DNA of 64,000 nucleotides from Coraliomargarita sinensis (GTDB lineage: Bacteria > Verrucomicrobiota > Verrucomicrobiia > Opitutales > Coraliomargaritaceae). Below the pieces are notes generated by a model. It was not told the DNA's origin, did not search any database, and was given only the letters and a program-made list of their open reading frames with translations. The stretch's first letter is position 1. Each line of letters opens with the position of its first letter. The translations under genes were made by a program, and so were the position numbers. Shown in pieces: positions 39,889-47,818 of this stretch. The DNA lies in assembly GCF_003185655.1 (NCBI RefSeq), contig NZ_QHJQ01000006.1:124001-188000 (forward strand), given 5' to 3'.

Positions 39889-41826
39889 ATGCTCGCAATC
39901 CGGCAGTTCTTAAAATTTTTCTACGCAGCGCTGTTTTTCTTCTCTTTTACGTCTGCTGCCGGCGCATCAGAACCCCCGAACTTTCTTCACAGCATCCCCC
40001 TGGAATCGGGTTGGGAATATCGCTGGGGCGACTCGCCTTTTGATGGCGTCATGCCACTGTGGACGGTCAACCCCAGTGAGGATGACTGGAAGCCAATCGA
40101 TTTCCCCTCAGACCCCCCGGAGCGTGAGGGCCGGACGAATGCCTGGTTTCGTGTTCAACTGCCTGACACCGTCGAATTGGGTCAATCACTCTACATTTAC
40201 AGTATCGATCTGATCGCCGAGGTTTATCTGGATGGAGTGCGCATTTACCGCTACGGCACATTCGAAGAAGACGGCACAGGCCGATTTGAAGGCTGGCCCT
40301 GGCATTTGATTCACTTGCCGGACGATTATCCGGGCAAATACCTATATTTCCGGGTTTATTCGGACTATCCCGATATCGGGCTATGGGGTCAGGTGCGTCT
40401 GGGATCCGAATACGGACACATTCAGGCAATCATTCATCGTGATATCTTTCCTTTCACGGTGGGCTTGGCACTTTTGTCTGTCGCAGTCGGCTGCCTGCTT
40501 TTGGGTATTATTCTCCGATCACCGACCAGCCTCCTGCTTTCGCTACTATTTTTCAACCTGGGCCAGATTCCCATTCTGGAATCCCAGTTAAAGCAATTGG
40601 TTCTTTTCGCACCGGTATTCTGGCAATATTTCGCCGCCGGTAGCTACTTCCTTCTACCAGTGAGTATTGCCGCGGTGGCTCACTTTCTTTTCGGGCGGGG
40701 GCTCTGGCGGACACACCAGATAGTCTGGATACTTCATTTATTCTATCTGGTCGGCGCCCTTTCATTATCGGCCTCAGGTCTGGTCAACCTTTCCTCAACC
40801 TACATTTACTTCGATTGTCTGAGCCTGTTCAGTCTGCTGGCAGTCGCTTTGTCCATGAGTGTCCTCGCGCGAGGGAGTACGCTCAATAAACGTATTTTTG
40901 CCGGGGGTTGCTGGGGCATTTACCTCGTCCTGCTTTATAATGGACTAACCGCTCACGGCTTCCTTCCCTGGGCGCATCGGTCGGAATATTTAGGCCCTCT
41001 CATTCTCCTGATAGGTTTTCTGACAATTTTGCTCAGGAGATATTTCGACCTCAAAGTCAGTCTGCGGGAGCGGACCAAGGAACTGAAGGAACTCAACGAA
41101 AACCTCGAAGCCCGGATTGATGAACGCACGCGCGAACTGATGGAGAGCAACCGTACCAAGGATCGATTCCTGGCGATCATCGGGCATGACTTGCGCGGGC
41201 CTATCGGCGCCTTTGCTTATCTTTTGGATGAGTATGCACAGGAGTCCGAGGACATCCCGGCCGAGGACTTACCCTCTCTGCGGGACAGCGCCAACGAAGT
41301 TCATCAGCTTTTGGAAAACCTGCTACTGTGGGCGAACAGCCAGGAGGGGCAAGTCTCGGCCAAGAAAACAACCGCCCGGTTGCTGCCCCTTGCCGAAAAA
41401 GCATACCGGCAAATACGCGGCCCTGCCGAACACAAGGGCGTCACGGTCACACTTGAAATCCCTTCCGAATTCTATGTGCACGTCGATCAGGAAATGATCA
41501 TCACGGTGCTCCGCAACTTATTGGCCAATGCTGTCAAATTCACCCACCCAGGTGGCTCAGTACAGATCATAACTCAAAAGGTAGGCGATAAAATACACGT
41601 CGCTTGTGTGGATAACGGTGTCGGCATGTCCAAGCAGCAACTTCAGGCATTTGTTACCGGCGAAAACTCCGCAGACACACAACTCGGAACCAAAGGAGAA
41701 CAAGGCACCGGATTAGGCCTGGTCATCTGCCGTGAGTTCATCCGCCTGCACGGCAGTCAACTGACTGCCGAAAGCGCTCCCGACACAGGCACAACCCTGC
41801 GCTTTGAGTTGCCCACCATCGGATAA
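39889..41826 (+). CDS. Membrane sensor histidine kinase with 7TM-DISM-like input domain
   Basis: 645 residues. A signal segment (about 8-26) precedes an extracellular jelly-roll-like domain (about 35-175; WFRVQLPDTVELGQSLYIY) and seven hydrophobic helices (about 185-385), the 7TMR-DISM layout. A coiled coil (SLRERTKELKELNENLEARI) leads to the HisKA box AIIGHDLRGPIG with phospho-acceptor His433. The ATPase has N box NLLANAVKF, G1 VDNGVGMS and G2 GTGLGLVICREF. No response regulator is adjacent. Carbohydrate-type ligands are suggested for DISM domains in general; the ligand here is unknown. Confidence 0.88.
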   Translation: MLAIRQFLKFFYAALFFFSFTSAAGASEPPNFLHSIPLESGWEYRWGDSPFDGVMPLWTVNPSEDDWKPIDFPSDPPEREGRTNAWFRVQLPDTVELGQSLYIYSIDLIAEVYLDGVRIYRYGTFEEDGTGRFEGWPWHLIHLPDDYPGKYLYFRVYSDYPDIGLWGQVRLGSEYGHIQAIIHRDIFPFTVGLALLSVAVGCLLLGIILRSPTSLLLSLLFFNLGQIPILESQLKQLVLFAPVFWQYFAAGSYFLLPVSIAAVAHFLFGRGLWRTHQIVWILHLFYLVGALSLSASGLVNLSSTYIYFDCLSLFSLLAVALSMSVLARGSTLNKRIFAGGCWGIYLVLLYNGLTAHGFLPWAHRSEYLGPLILLIGFLTILLRRYFDLKVSLRERTKELKELNENLEARIDERTRELMESNRTKDRFLAIIGHDLRGPIGAFAYLLDEYAQESEDIPAEDLPSLRDSANEVHQLLENLLLWANSQEGQVSAKKTTARLLPLAEKAYRQIRGPAEHKGVTVTLEIPSEFYVHVDQEMIITVLRNLLANAVKFTHPGGSVQIITQKVGDKIHVACVDNGVGMSKQQLQAFVTGENSADTQLGTKGEQGTGLGLVICREFIRLHGSQLTAESAPDTGTTLRFELPTIG

Positions 41827-41958
41827 GCTAGCCTGCAAGCGTCAATCCAGACTCACCTGAAGCAGACCATCGAGACAAAAGCCACCACAGCAGGTACCGG
41901 TGGTTGCTATCAACTGTGGAGAACTGCTAACAATAAGTACACGCCCTGACGCCGACGC

Positions 41959-42855
41959 ATGAGCCCAAAAAGCATCAACCTCATTCAAGTAAAAATTGCT
42001 GTCCTTATTTGGGGAGGGACGGCCATGTTTGCCAAGGGGATCCAGCTTTCCGTTCTGGATATTACCTGTATGCGGTCGCTCGTTGCTGCGGCGGCGTTGA
42101 TTGTATTCATCCGGCTGAGAGGCCGATCGGCAGCCGTAAAATCCCGAAAGGACTTTGGACTCATGCTCGCGCTGGGCTTGTTCCTCTGTCTGCACTGGCT
42201 GACGTATTTCCAGGCACTCAAAATCTCCACCGCTGCCGTTGCCATCCTTTCGCTGCACACCTACCCTGTGGTTACGGCTATGATCGAACCGCTTTTGTTC
42301 CGCGAGAAATTCAAAAAAGCCGACGTCTTGCTGGCCGTGGCAGTTTTCTCCGGGGTGGTGATTATGATGCCTGAAATCAACCTTTCAAACACCACCACCC
42401 AGGGAATTCTACTGGGGATTGTCTCGGGTCTGTTATTCATGTCACGCAATCTGATGATTCGCAAAATGGTTCAGACCTATTCGAGCTCGACCCTTATGTT
42501 CTGGCAAACCCTGGTCACCGGTGCCGTACTTGCGCCGTTCCTGTTCGTCTTCGATGGCTCATCATACACCACCGAGTCCGTCATCCTACTCCTGCTTTTG
42601 GGGACTGTCTTTACGGCAGTCCCACAAACCCTTTTTTCTTCCGGGCTGAAAAACCTCAGCGCCAAGACCGTGGGTATACTCGCCACTCTACTGCCATTCT
42701 ATGCCGCGACATTCGGCTTCCTCATCCATGACGAAAGGGTAACGACAAGAACCGTGGTTGGCGGTGTGCTTATATTGATCGGAGTCGTCTATGAGACCAT
42801 TAAACACTCCACTGATGGACCAAATGCACAAAAGCAAACGACGCCCTCGGCCTGA
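41959..42855 (+). CDS. EamA/DMT-family permease
   Basis: 298 residues with ten hydrophobic segments in two EamA repeats (about 10-135 and 148-280). Motifs: WGGTAMFAKG at the start, SLHTYPVVTAMIEPLLFRE at the end of repeat 1 and TLLPFYAATFGFLIHDE in repeat 2. Drug/metabolite exporters of this family move small metabolites or amino acids across the inner membrane; substrate unknown. It stands alone on the plus strand and its end borders the repeat-rich region. Confidence 0.85.
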   Translation: MSPKSINLIQVKIAVLIWGGTAMFAKGIQLSVLDITCMRSLVAAAALIVFIRLRGRSAAVKSRKDFGLMLALGLFLCLHWLTYFQALKISTAAVAILSLHTYPVVTAMIEPLLFREKFKKADVLLAVAVFSGVVIMMPEINLSNTTTQGILLGIVSGLLFMSRNLMIRKMVQTYSSSTLMFWQTLVTGAVLAPFLFVFDGSSYTTESVILLLLLGTVFTAVPQTLFSSGLKNLSAKTVGILATLLPFYAATFGFLIHDERVTTRTVVGGVLILIGVVYETIKHSTDGPNAQKQTTPSA

Positions 42856-43207
42856 CCTGCATCGAAATATAATCGGATTAGCGGCTTCTTCGCAGCTGGT
42901 CCGGTTGCCTGCGGCACCGGTCTTGCCGCAAGCTCGGAACAAATACTCGCTCTCCAGCGACACAACTCCCAGTCTGGCTTGCCCGGGCGTAGAAGCGCTT
43001 GCACTTGTGGGGTCCGGCTCCTCTTCGATACGCCGGGACAGGCTTCATCCGCCGGAACAAGTTCCGGACGAAGCCTGGTCGGGATGACAGGATTGCTTCG
43101 CCATCTACATGTTTTCCGGGCGGCACATCCGTGCCTGAAAACATTCCGTTAAACCTGCTTGTTCGCAGCTTCAAAGTCTCTGTCCTCCAGCGACCACAGC
43201 ACAGCAG
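42856..43207. repeat. Intergenic region with two palindromic REP-like units
   Basis: No gene supported. Unit 1 (43039-43077) pairs CAGGCTTC..CGGAAC with GTTCCGGACGAAGCCTG. Unit 2 (43109-43144) pairs ATGTTTTC with GAAAACAT around an inner stem GGCAC-ATCC-GTGCC. Related units recur at 47163-47189 and 47209-47244, and unit-1-like sequence also follows tRNA-Ser at 14023. Confidence 0.6.
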
Positions 43208-43284
43208 TGGTCGGGATGACAGGATTTGAACCTGCGACCTCCTCGTCCCGAACGAGGCGCGCTACCAGGCTGCGCTACATCCCG
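43208..43284 (-). tRNA. tRNA-Pro (anticodon CGG)
   Basis: 77 bases with an encoded CCA. Acceptor CGGGATG pairs with CATCCCG, discriminator A. Anticodon stem CCTCG/CGAGG, loop TTCGGGA, anticodon CGG, reading CCG. The D-arm GCGCAGCCTGGTAGCGC and T-arm GCAGGTTCAAATCCTG fit. A truncated copy exists at 47249-47307. Confidence 0.95.
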
Positions 43285-43801
43285 CAAATATGCGCAAAGC
43301 AGAGTTTGTCGTGGGGCAAATGTCAATACCCACGTCTGGATCGATGCCCAATTCAGCTCAAAGAGGGCATCTGCGTTTAAGCCTCTTGATACTCTAGCTT
43401 GAATATCTTGACCAGATCTTCGGTCTTCACCGGCTTGACCACGTAATTCGTGACTTCCGAATATTCTTTCGCCCGTTTCATGTCGGCCTCGTCGACGGAT
43501 GAACTGACCATGTAGATCGTGATCTTTCGGGGGATATCCAATTCCCGGAACTTCTCCAGAAAGCTCCAACCATCCATCACGGGCATATTGATATCGAGCA
43601 GGATAACTTCCGGCAAATCTCCGTTTTCCGAAAGTAATTTGCGGAAGCCGTCGATTGCGACCTTACCGTTGGAATAGATGACAACCTGATCACAAAGCTT
43701 TTTAGCAAGAATCATCCGCTTCGTGATGAAAACATAGGTTTCGTCGTCATCGATAATGCAGGCGGTATCTATGGGTTTACTCATAAAGTGGCAGGTTAAT
43801 C
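43226..43801. repeat. Copy A of a 576-bp perfect duplication
   Basis: Identical to 47249-47824 at every base I compared (offset 4023). It covers the 5' part of tRNA-Pro, the spacer, the whole response-regulator gene and the last bases of a histidine-kinase gene. Similarity drops abruptly just past 43801 (6 mismatches in the next 50 bases or so) and ends near 43851. Confidence 0.9.
43377..43784 (-). CDS. Single-domain response regulator (CheY/Rcp1-like), copy A
   Basis: 135 residues, receiver domain only. The acidic pocket is IIDDDETY, the phospho-acceptor is Asp64 in LLDINMPVMDGW, the switch region is MVSSSVDEAD and the conserved lysine is Lys117 in YVVKPVK. Single-domain regulators of this kind relay phosphate to partner proteins rather than bind DNA. 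Protein and DNA are identical to the copy at 47400-47807. Here the kinase that should lie upstream is reduced to a tail remnant, so this copy may be an orphan or be fed by the intact kinase at 47.8-49.8 kb. Confidence 0.92.
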   Translation of the reverse strand: MSKPIDTACIIDDDETYVFITKRMILAKKLCDQVVIYSNGKVAIDGFRKLLSENGDLPEVILLDINMPVMDGWSFLEKFRELDIPRKITIYMVSSSVDEADMKRAKEYSEVTNYVVKPVKTEDLVKIFKLEYQEA

Positions 43802-43851
43802 TTCTTCAGCTTGTGACGTAAAGTTGACGGTGAATTTTGTACCTCTCCCGG
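43796..43851 (-). pseudogene. Tail remnant of a histidine-kinase gene
   Basis: The minus strand reads GRGTKFTVNFTSQAEED followed by a stop, closely matching the end of the intact kinase (GRGTKFTVNFASKAEDD) that sits in the same place before copy B. Upstream of 43851 no kinase sequence is found. It is a deletion remnant or the edge of the duplication. Confidence 0.75.
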
Positions 43852-43989
43852 CGACATCTCCACCGACCAGAATCAAACAAGACACCAAGCAACTTCGTTT
43901 TATCCAAGATCGACTTAACGATTTTTTTTAACAACAGGCCCGTTTCAGCTTACCCGGTCGCCATTACCCAGGCAGATTCTCTGATTATT

Positions 43990-45111
43990 CTAACTGTCCT
44001 CGCTGGAAAACTTTAATGCATCGCTCCGTACAAACTGGGCCTTGTAGCGGGTTTGTTTCTTGTCTTCCTTACCTTTCGCAAGGCGATCCACCCACCTCAC
44101 CGTCCGTTGCACGATTTTTGAAGAATCCCAATAAAGATGGGGCACCCTGGGCTGATACCAGTCAAATATAGGGTGATACTCCATGCAGATGCGGACGACC
44201 TTGCGGTGCTCAATCCCCCGCCGGTAAACGAGATAATTTTGCACAATGTGATAGAGCGTTATTTCGTCCACAAAGATTGCATCGGGCGGAGTCACCTTGA
44301 ACAGGCTGTCCAGACATCTGGTAAATCCGCCCGGATCGTTTGGCCAGACCGGCAGGTTGTAGGAACCCAATGACAAATCCAGGAGTTCCAGCTCTTCGAG
44401 AAAAGCCGCCTCCAGAGGCCGCAATTTCCCTCGCAATTGCTCCTCTCTGGAGAGCATCACGATTCGCTCGAGACCCTTACCATGCAGCCAGCGTATGGCC
44501 TCGCGCATCGCCGGAATCTTGTCCGGCCCCACGCCGGCTATCGGCAGGTCCGCCATCGCTCCGTAGAAGGCGAAAGTCGGCAGAATTTTGCGGACCCGCC
44601 CCAGGATCGGATTGGAGCCTGCCAGAACAATGCAGGCGCCCGCATTGGACCTTTTAACCATCGCTGCGACCGCATCCGGATCGTGCTTGAGCTCCATCAA
44701 CGTCTTCGGTGCGAAAATCACTTCGTGTCCCGCTGAATTCAGCCGATGCTGCAGAACCAGCATATGATGACTCACTTCGTCGTCGCGGTCGTAAAGAATA
44801 ATAAGCACCCGCAGGTTTTTAGCGGTCACCAGTTCTTTCTTTGAAATACGGCGACGCTTGCCAGCACCCTGAGGCTCCAGGACCCCATCCTTTTCCAGTA
44901 ACCGTAGCGCCCGCTCCAATGTACTGCCGTTAACGCTCAATTCCTTCGCCAGGGCATTTCGTCCCGGCAAAACCTCCGACCATCGTCCCTCTTTAATCTG
45001 GTCCGCTAAGTAAGCAGCGAGTTGCTCGACAACTGACGACGATTTAAACATGCCTGAAGCTGATTTAATTTGAGACAAGTCGTCAAAAGAAAAGATACTG
45101 GCCGATGCCAC
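43990..45111 (-). CDS. GntR-headed transcriptional regulator with LacI-type ligand domain
   Basis: 373 residues. A GntR winged helix occupies about 25-90 (AAYLADQIKEGRWSEVLPGR then LAKELSVNGSTLERALRLLEKDG). It is joined to a periplasmic-binding-protein-like domain (LRVLIILYDRDDEVSHHMLV; MLSREEQLRG; PPDAIFVDE). The combination is common in Verrucomicrobia/Lentisphaerae sugar-catabolism loci. The start may be Met1 (45111) or Met21 (45051, MFKSSSVVEQL). It is divergent from the sialate O-acetylesterase gene and probably controls it in response to a sugar; inferred from position. Confidence 0.85.
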   Translation of the reverse strand: MASASIFSFDDLSQIKSASGMFKSSSVVEQLAAYLADQIKEGRWSEVLPGRNALAKELSVNGSTLERALRLLEKDGVLEPQGAGKRRRISKKELVTAKNLRVLIILYDRDDEVSHHMLVLQHRLNSAGHEVIFAPKTLMELKHDPDAVAAMVKRSNAGACIVLAGSNPILGRVRKILPTFAFYGAMADLPIAGVGPDKIPAMREAIRWLHGKGLERIVMLSREEQLRGKLRPLEAAFLEELELLDLSLGSYNLPVWPNDPGGFTRCLDSLFKVTPPDAIFVDEITLYHIVQNYLVYRRGIEHRKVVRICMEYHPIFDWYQPRVPHLYWDSSKIVQRTVRWVDRLAKGKEDKKQTRYKAQFVRSDALKFSSEDS

Positions 45112-45418
45112 AAAAGATCGAATTCCGGGTAGAATTTGTTGTTGCTGACCGCGAAACAGAAGCTTGCCTGAAAAGCATTCTCAACGGCCTTCGATTCGGA
45201 AACGTTTTATCCCGCAACACGACACCCCGGCACAAAATAGCCCCCTCTCCCTCTTGACCGACCCAGCTTCATGCCAAGCGGGTTCAACCCTCACACGCGG
45301 CGGTTGAAGCCGCCAAAAAGCAAATTCCTATCAGTTTGCCAGAACTAAAATGGGCACTCATTGTGAATGACCGGTATCGACAAACTGCACTTTGTCTGAC
45401 CTTATAAATTTCCTATAA
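45112..45418. other. Divergent regulator/esterase intergenic region
   Basis: 307 bases without a gene. A GC hairpin GGCGG-TTGAAG-CCGCC lies at 45299-45314, followed by AAGCAAATTCCTATC (45318-45332), which recurs exactly at 47135-47149 beyond the esterase. A TATAAA element lies near 45402, shortly before the original ATG at 45419. Confidence 0.4.
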
Positions 45419-46864
45419 ATGAATTCCTCACCCCGCATTTTCCTTAAAGCCTGACTCTGTTTGCTGGCATTCGTTTCATCCATAGCCAGCCAGCTCTCCG
45501 CTGCGGAGTTGACCTCATCCTTCCCGAAAGATCCACCGCCACTCTCACTGGAGGCCCGGCTCGGTCGACCTTTTGGCGATAATGCCGTCTTTCAACAGGG
45601 CATGCCGATTCCAGTCTGGGGATGGACCCTGGAAGGTGCGGATGTCACGGTGACCTTCGACGGACAGAAGCGCACGACCCGGGCCGGTGCCGATGGACGA
45701 TGGGAAGTAAGCTTCGATCCTCTTCCCGCCGACCAGCTAAAGTCAGTCAACGATTCGCCGCGCGGACGCAGCTTGACTGTTGAAACAGAATCCGGAGGCA
45801 AGCGAGCCACCACGACCTGCTCCGATATCCTGATCGGCGAAGTCTGGCTCTGCTCGGGGCAATCGAACATGACAGTAAAATATAGCTGGCGGGGAACAAA
45901 CCTGGATGCCGACCGCCCCGCCCTGCGTTTCCTTGAGACTGACTGGACTGTTAGCTCAAGCAGTACCTGCGGCCAATGCTACAGCATTCCCTATGTATTC
46001 GCACATCGACTGCTCGGCGAGCTGCTGGTGCCGATTGGCGTCATGAATGCCGCGGTTGCGGGTACCGGAATAGAAGGCTGGTGGTATGTTCCGGAAGGTG
46101 GGCCCATGCCCGATACCAAGTATCAGAACTTCATCCCGAAGATCAGACCACTCATCGGTCATGCCATGCGCGGCACGCTCTGGTATCAGGGAGAAGCGAA
46201 TGTCAAAAAGGGTAAAGACTACCTGCCGATGCTCGAGCGGTTAATTGAAGGCTGGCGTGAGGCTTGGGGTCAGGGCGACTTCCCTTTCTACATCGTGCAA
46301 CTTGCTTCAATGGGCGAGACAAAGACCGACAACCCGGGAATGGGTGACGGACGCGCCGCCATTCGAAACGCGCAACTTGAAGCACTCACCACCATTCCAA
46401 ATACCGGGCTCGCGGTCACGATCGACATCGGCGAAAAGAGAGAGCACCCGAGAAATAAGTACGACGTGGGCCTGCGCCTGGCCGCCTGGGCCTTGCACCA
46501 TACCTATGGCAAACAGGAGGTCGTCCCCAGTGGTCCGATCTACAAAAGCCATGAAATTGAAGGCCGTGTGGTCCGGGTGAAATTTGATTACGCTGAGAGT
46601 GGCCTGATGATTGCCAGGAAGGAGGGCTACGAGCCACCGGTTCCCACACCGGATGCCGAAGTCCCCTGGCTCTCGTTACAAGCAAAGGACGGTAGCTGGC
46701 ACTGGGCCGAAGCTCGTATTGACGGCTCCGACCTGCTTGTCGCCTCCAAGGATGTTATGGAACCGATCGCAGTTCGCTACGCCTACACCCAGCATCCGGT
46801 CGGATTTAACCTCTACAACAAGGACGGTCTTCCCGTTGTCCCCTTCAGCACCAGCGGGTATTAA
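45419..46864 (+). pseudogene. Sialate O-acetylesterase with an in-frame TGA in the signal peptide
   Basis: From ATG 45419 the frame reads MNSSPRIFLKA, then TGA (45452-45454), then LCLLAFVSSIASQLSAAEL and the full enzyme. The whole would be a normal signal peptide if the TGA were a sense codon. Read from the TTG at 45461 the product is 467 residues but its signal lacks the basic n-region. The SASA/SGNH domain is complete: CSGQSNM (catalytic Ser), GTLWYQGEANV, VTIDIGEKREHPRN (His) and a C-terminal beta domain. Such enzymes remove O-acetyl groups from sialic acids or other glycans in the periplasm. Either a recent nonsense mutation, a sequencing error, or weak TTG initiation; I list it as a pseudogene with an intact catalytic body. 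Confidence 0.7.
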
Positions 46865-46887
46865 ATGCCAAATAGATGTTGCAAGAG

Positions 46888-46922
46888 TCCTGCAGGAGAG
46901 GGTTTACCCCTCGACTGCAGGA
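46888..46922 (+). terminator. Hairpin after the esterase gene
   Basis: TCCTGCAG pairs with CTGCAGGA, with an inner AGGGT/ACCCCT stem, starting 24 bases after the stop. There is no T run; probably a transcript-end hairpin. Confidence 0.45.
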
Positions 46923-47248
46923 ACATCGAGACAAGCTTAGTCAAGCGACATGCGACCAAACCCCGGTGTTGCCAGTTCAAGGCCTAACGCTTTATGACAA
47001 ATTTATTCAGCCAGCGCGACTACCCTTCGTTGCCAGCATGAGTACCTGCGACAGCGGGCAGAAACAACTCAATACAGTGGGTCCGTCCGCGCTGACCATG
47101 CTTAACCCCCATCCCGGCCGGCTGACGGCGCCATAAGCAAATTCCTATCCGTTAAAGCTCCTGCTTCGTTCGACTGCGCCGAACGAAGCCGGACAAGTCG
47201 CCATCTACATGTTATCCGAGCGGAACATCCGTTCCTGAAAACATTTCG
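46923..47248. repeat. Intergenic region with palindromic REP-like units, second set
   Basis: No gene supported. It contains AAGCAAATTCCTATC (47135-47149, second copy of the word at 45318), a hairpin GCTTCGTTCG/CGAACGAAGC (47163-47189) and a second unit (47209-47244) pairing ATGTTATC with GAAAACAT around GGAAC-ATCC-GTTCC. The order and spacing of the two hairpins mirror 43039-43144. Confidence 0.6.
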
Positions 47249-47307
47249 TTGAACCTGCGACCTCCTCGTCCCGAACGAGGCGCGCTACCAGGCTGCGCTA
47301 CATCCCG
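47249..47307 (-). pseudogene. Truncated tRNA-Pro copy
   Basis: Identical to the 5' 59 bases of tRNA-Pro(CGG) at 43226-43284, including D-arm and anticodon arm. The 3' T-arm half, acceptor strand and CCA are replaced by the REP-like element. The junction falls in a shared word: TTGAACCTGC in the tRNA and GTTAAACCTGC beside the element near 43148. Confidence 0.85.
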
Positions 47308-47399
47308 CAAATATGCGCAAAGCAGAGTTTGTCGTGGGGCAAATGTCAATACCCACGTCTGGATCGATGCCCAATTCAGCTCAAAGAGGGCATCTGCGT

Positions 47400-47807
47400 T
47401 TAAGCCTCTTGATACTCTAGCTTGAATATCTTGACCAGATCTTCGGTCTTCACCGGCTTGACCACGTAATTCGTGACTTCCGAATATTCTTTCGCCCGTT
47501 TCATGTCGGCCTCGTCGACGGATGAACTGACCATGTAGATCGTGATCTTTCGGGGGATATCCAATTCCCGGAACTTCTCCAGAAAGCTCCAACCATCCAT
47601 CACGGGCATATTGATATCGAGCAGGATAACTTCCGGCAAATCTCCGTTTTCCGAAAGTAATTTGCGGAAGCCGTCGATTGCGACCTTACCGTTGGAATAG
47701 ATGACAACCTGATCACAAAGCTTTTTAGCAAGAATCATCCGCTTCGTGATGAAAACATAGGTTTCGTCGTCATCGATAATGCAGGCGGTATCTATGGGTT
47801 TACTCAT
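47400..47807 (-). CDS. Single-domain response regulator, copy B, paired with the ETR1-like kinase
   Basis: 135 residues, identical in protein and DNA to the gene at 43377-43784 (Asp64 phospho-acceptor, Lys117). It begins 11 bases after the stop of the kinase gene in the same direction, so the two form a two-gene kinase/regulator operon. As it has no output domain, signal output probably goes through another protein or a further phosphorelay. Confidence 0.92.
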   Translation of the reverse strand: MSKPIDTACIIDDDETYVFITKRMILAKKLCDQVVIYSNGKVAIDGFRKLLSENGDLPEVILLDINMPVMDGWSFLEKFRELDIPRKITIYMVSSSVDEADMKRAKEYSEVTNYVVKPVKTEDLVKIFKLEYQEA

Positions 47808-47818
47808 AAAGTGGCAGG

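Noticed and set aside
45299..45320. GGCGG-TTGAAG-CCGCC hairpin followed by AAAAA as a terminator
   Set aside because: The T run would be on the wrong side for either strand, so it does not fit an intrinsic terminator.
43377..47807. Composite transposon bracketed by the two response-regulator copies
   Set aside because: No transposase or terminal inverted repeats, and the copies end inside a tRNA and a kinase gene; rearrangement by recombination explains it better.
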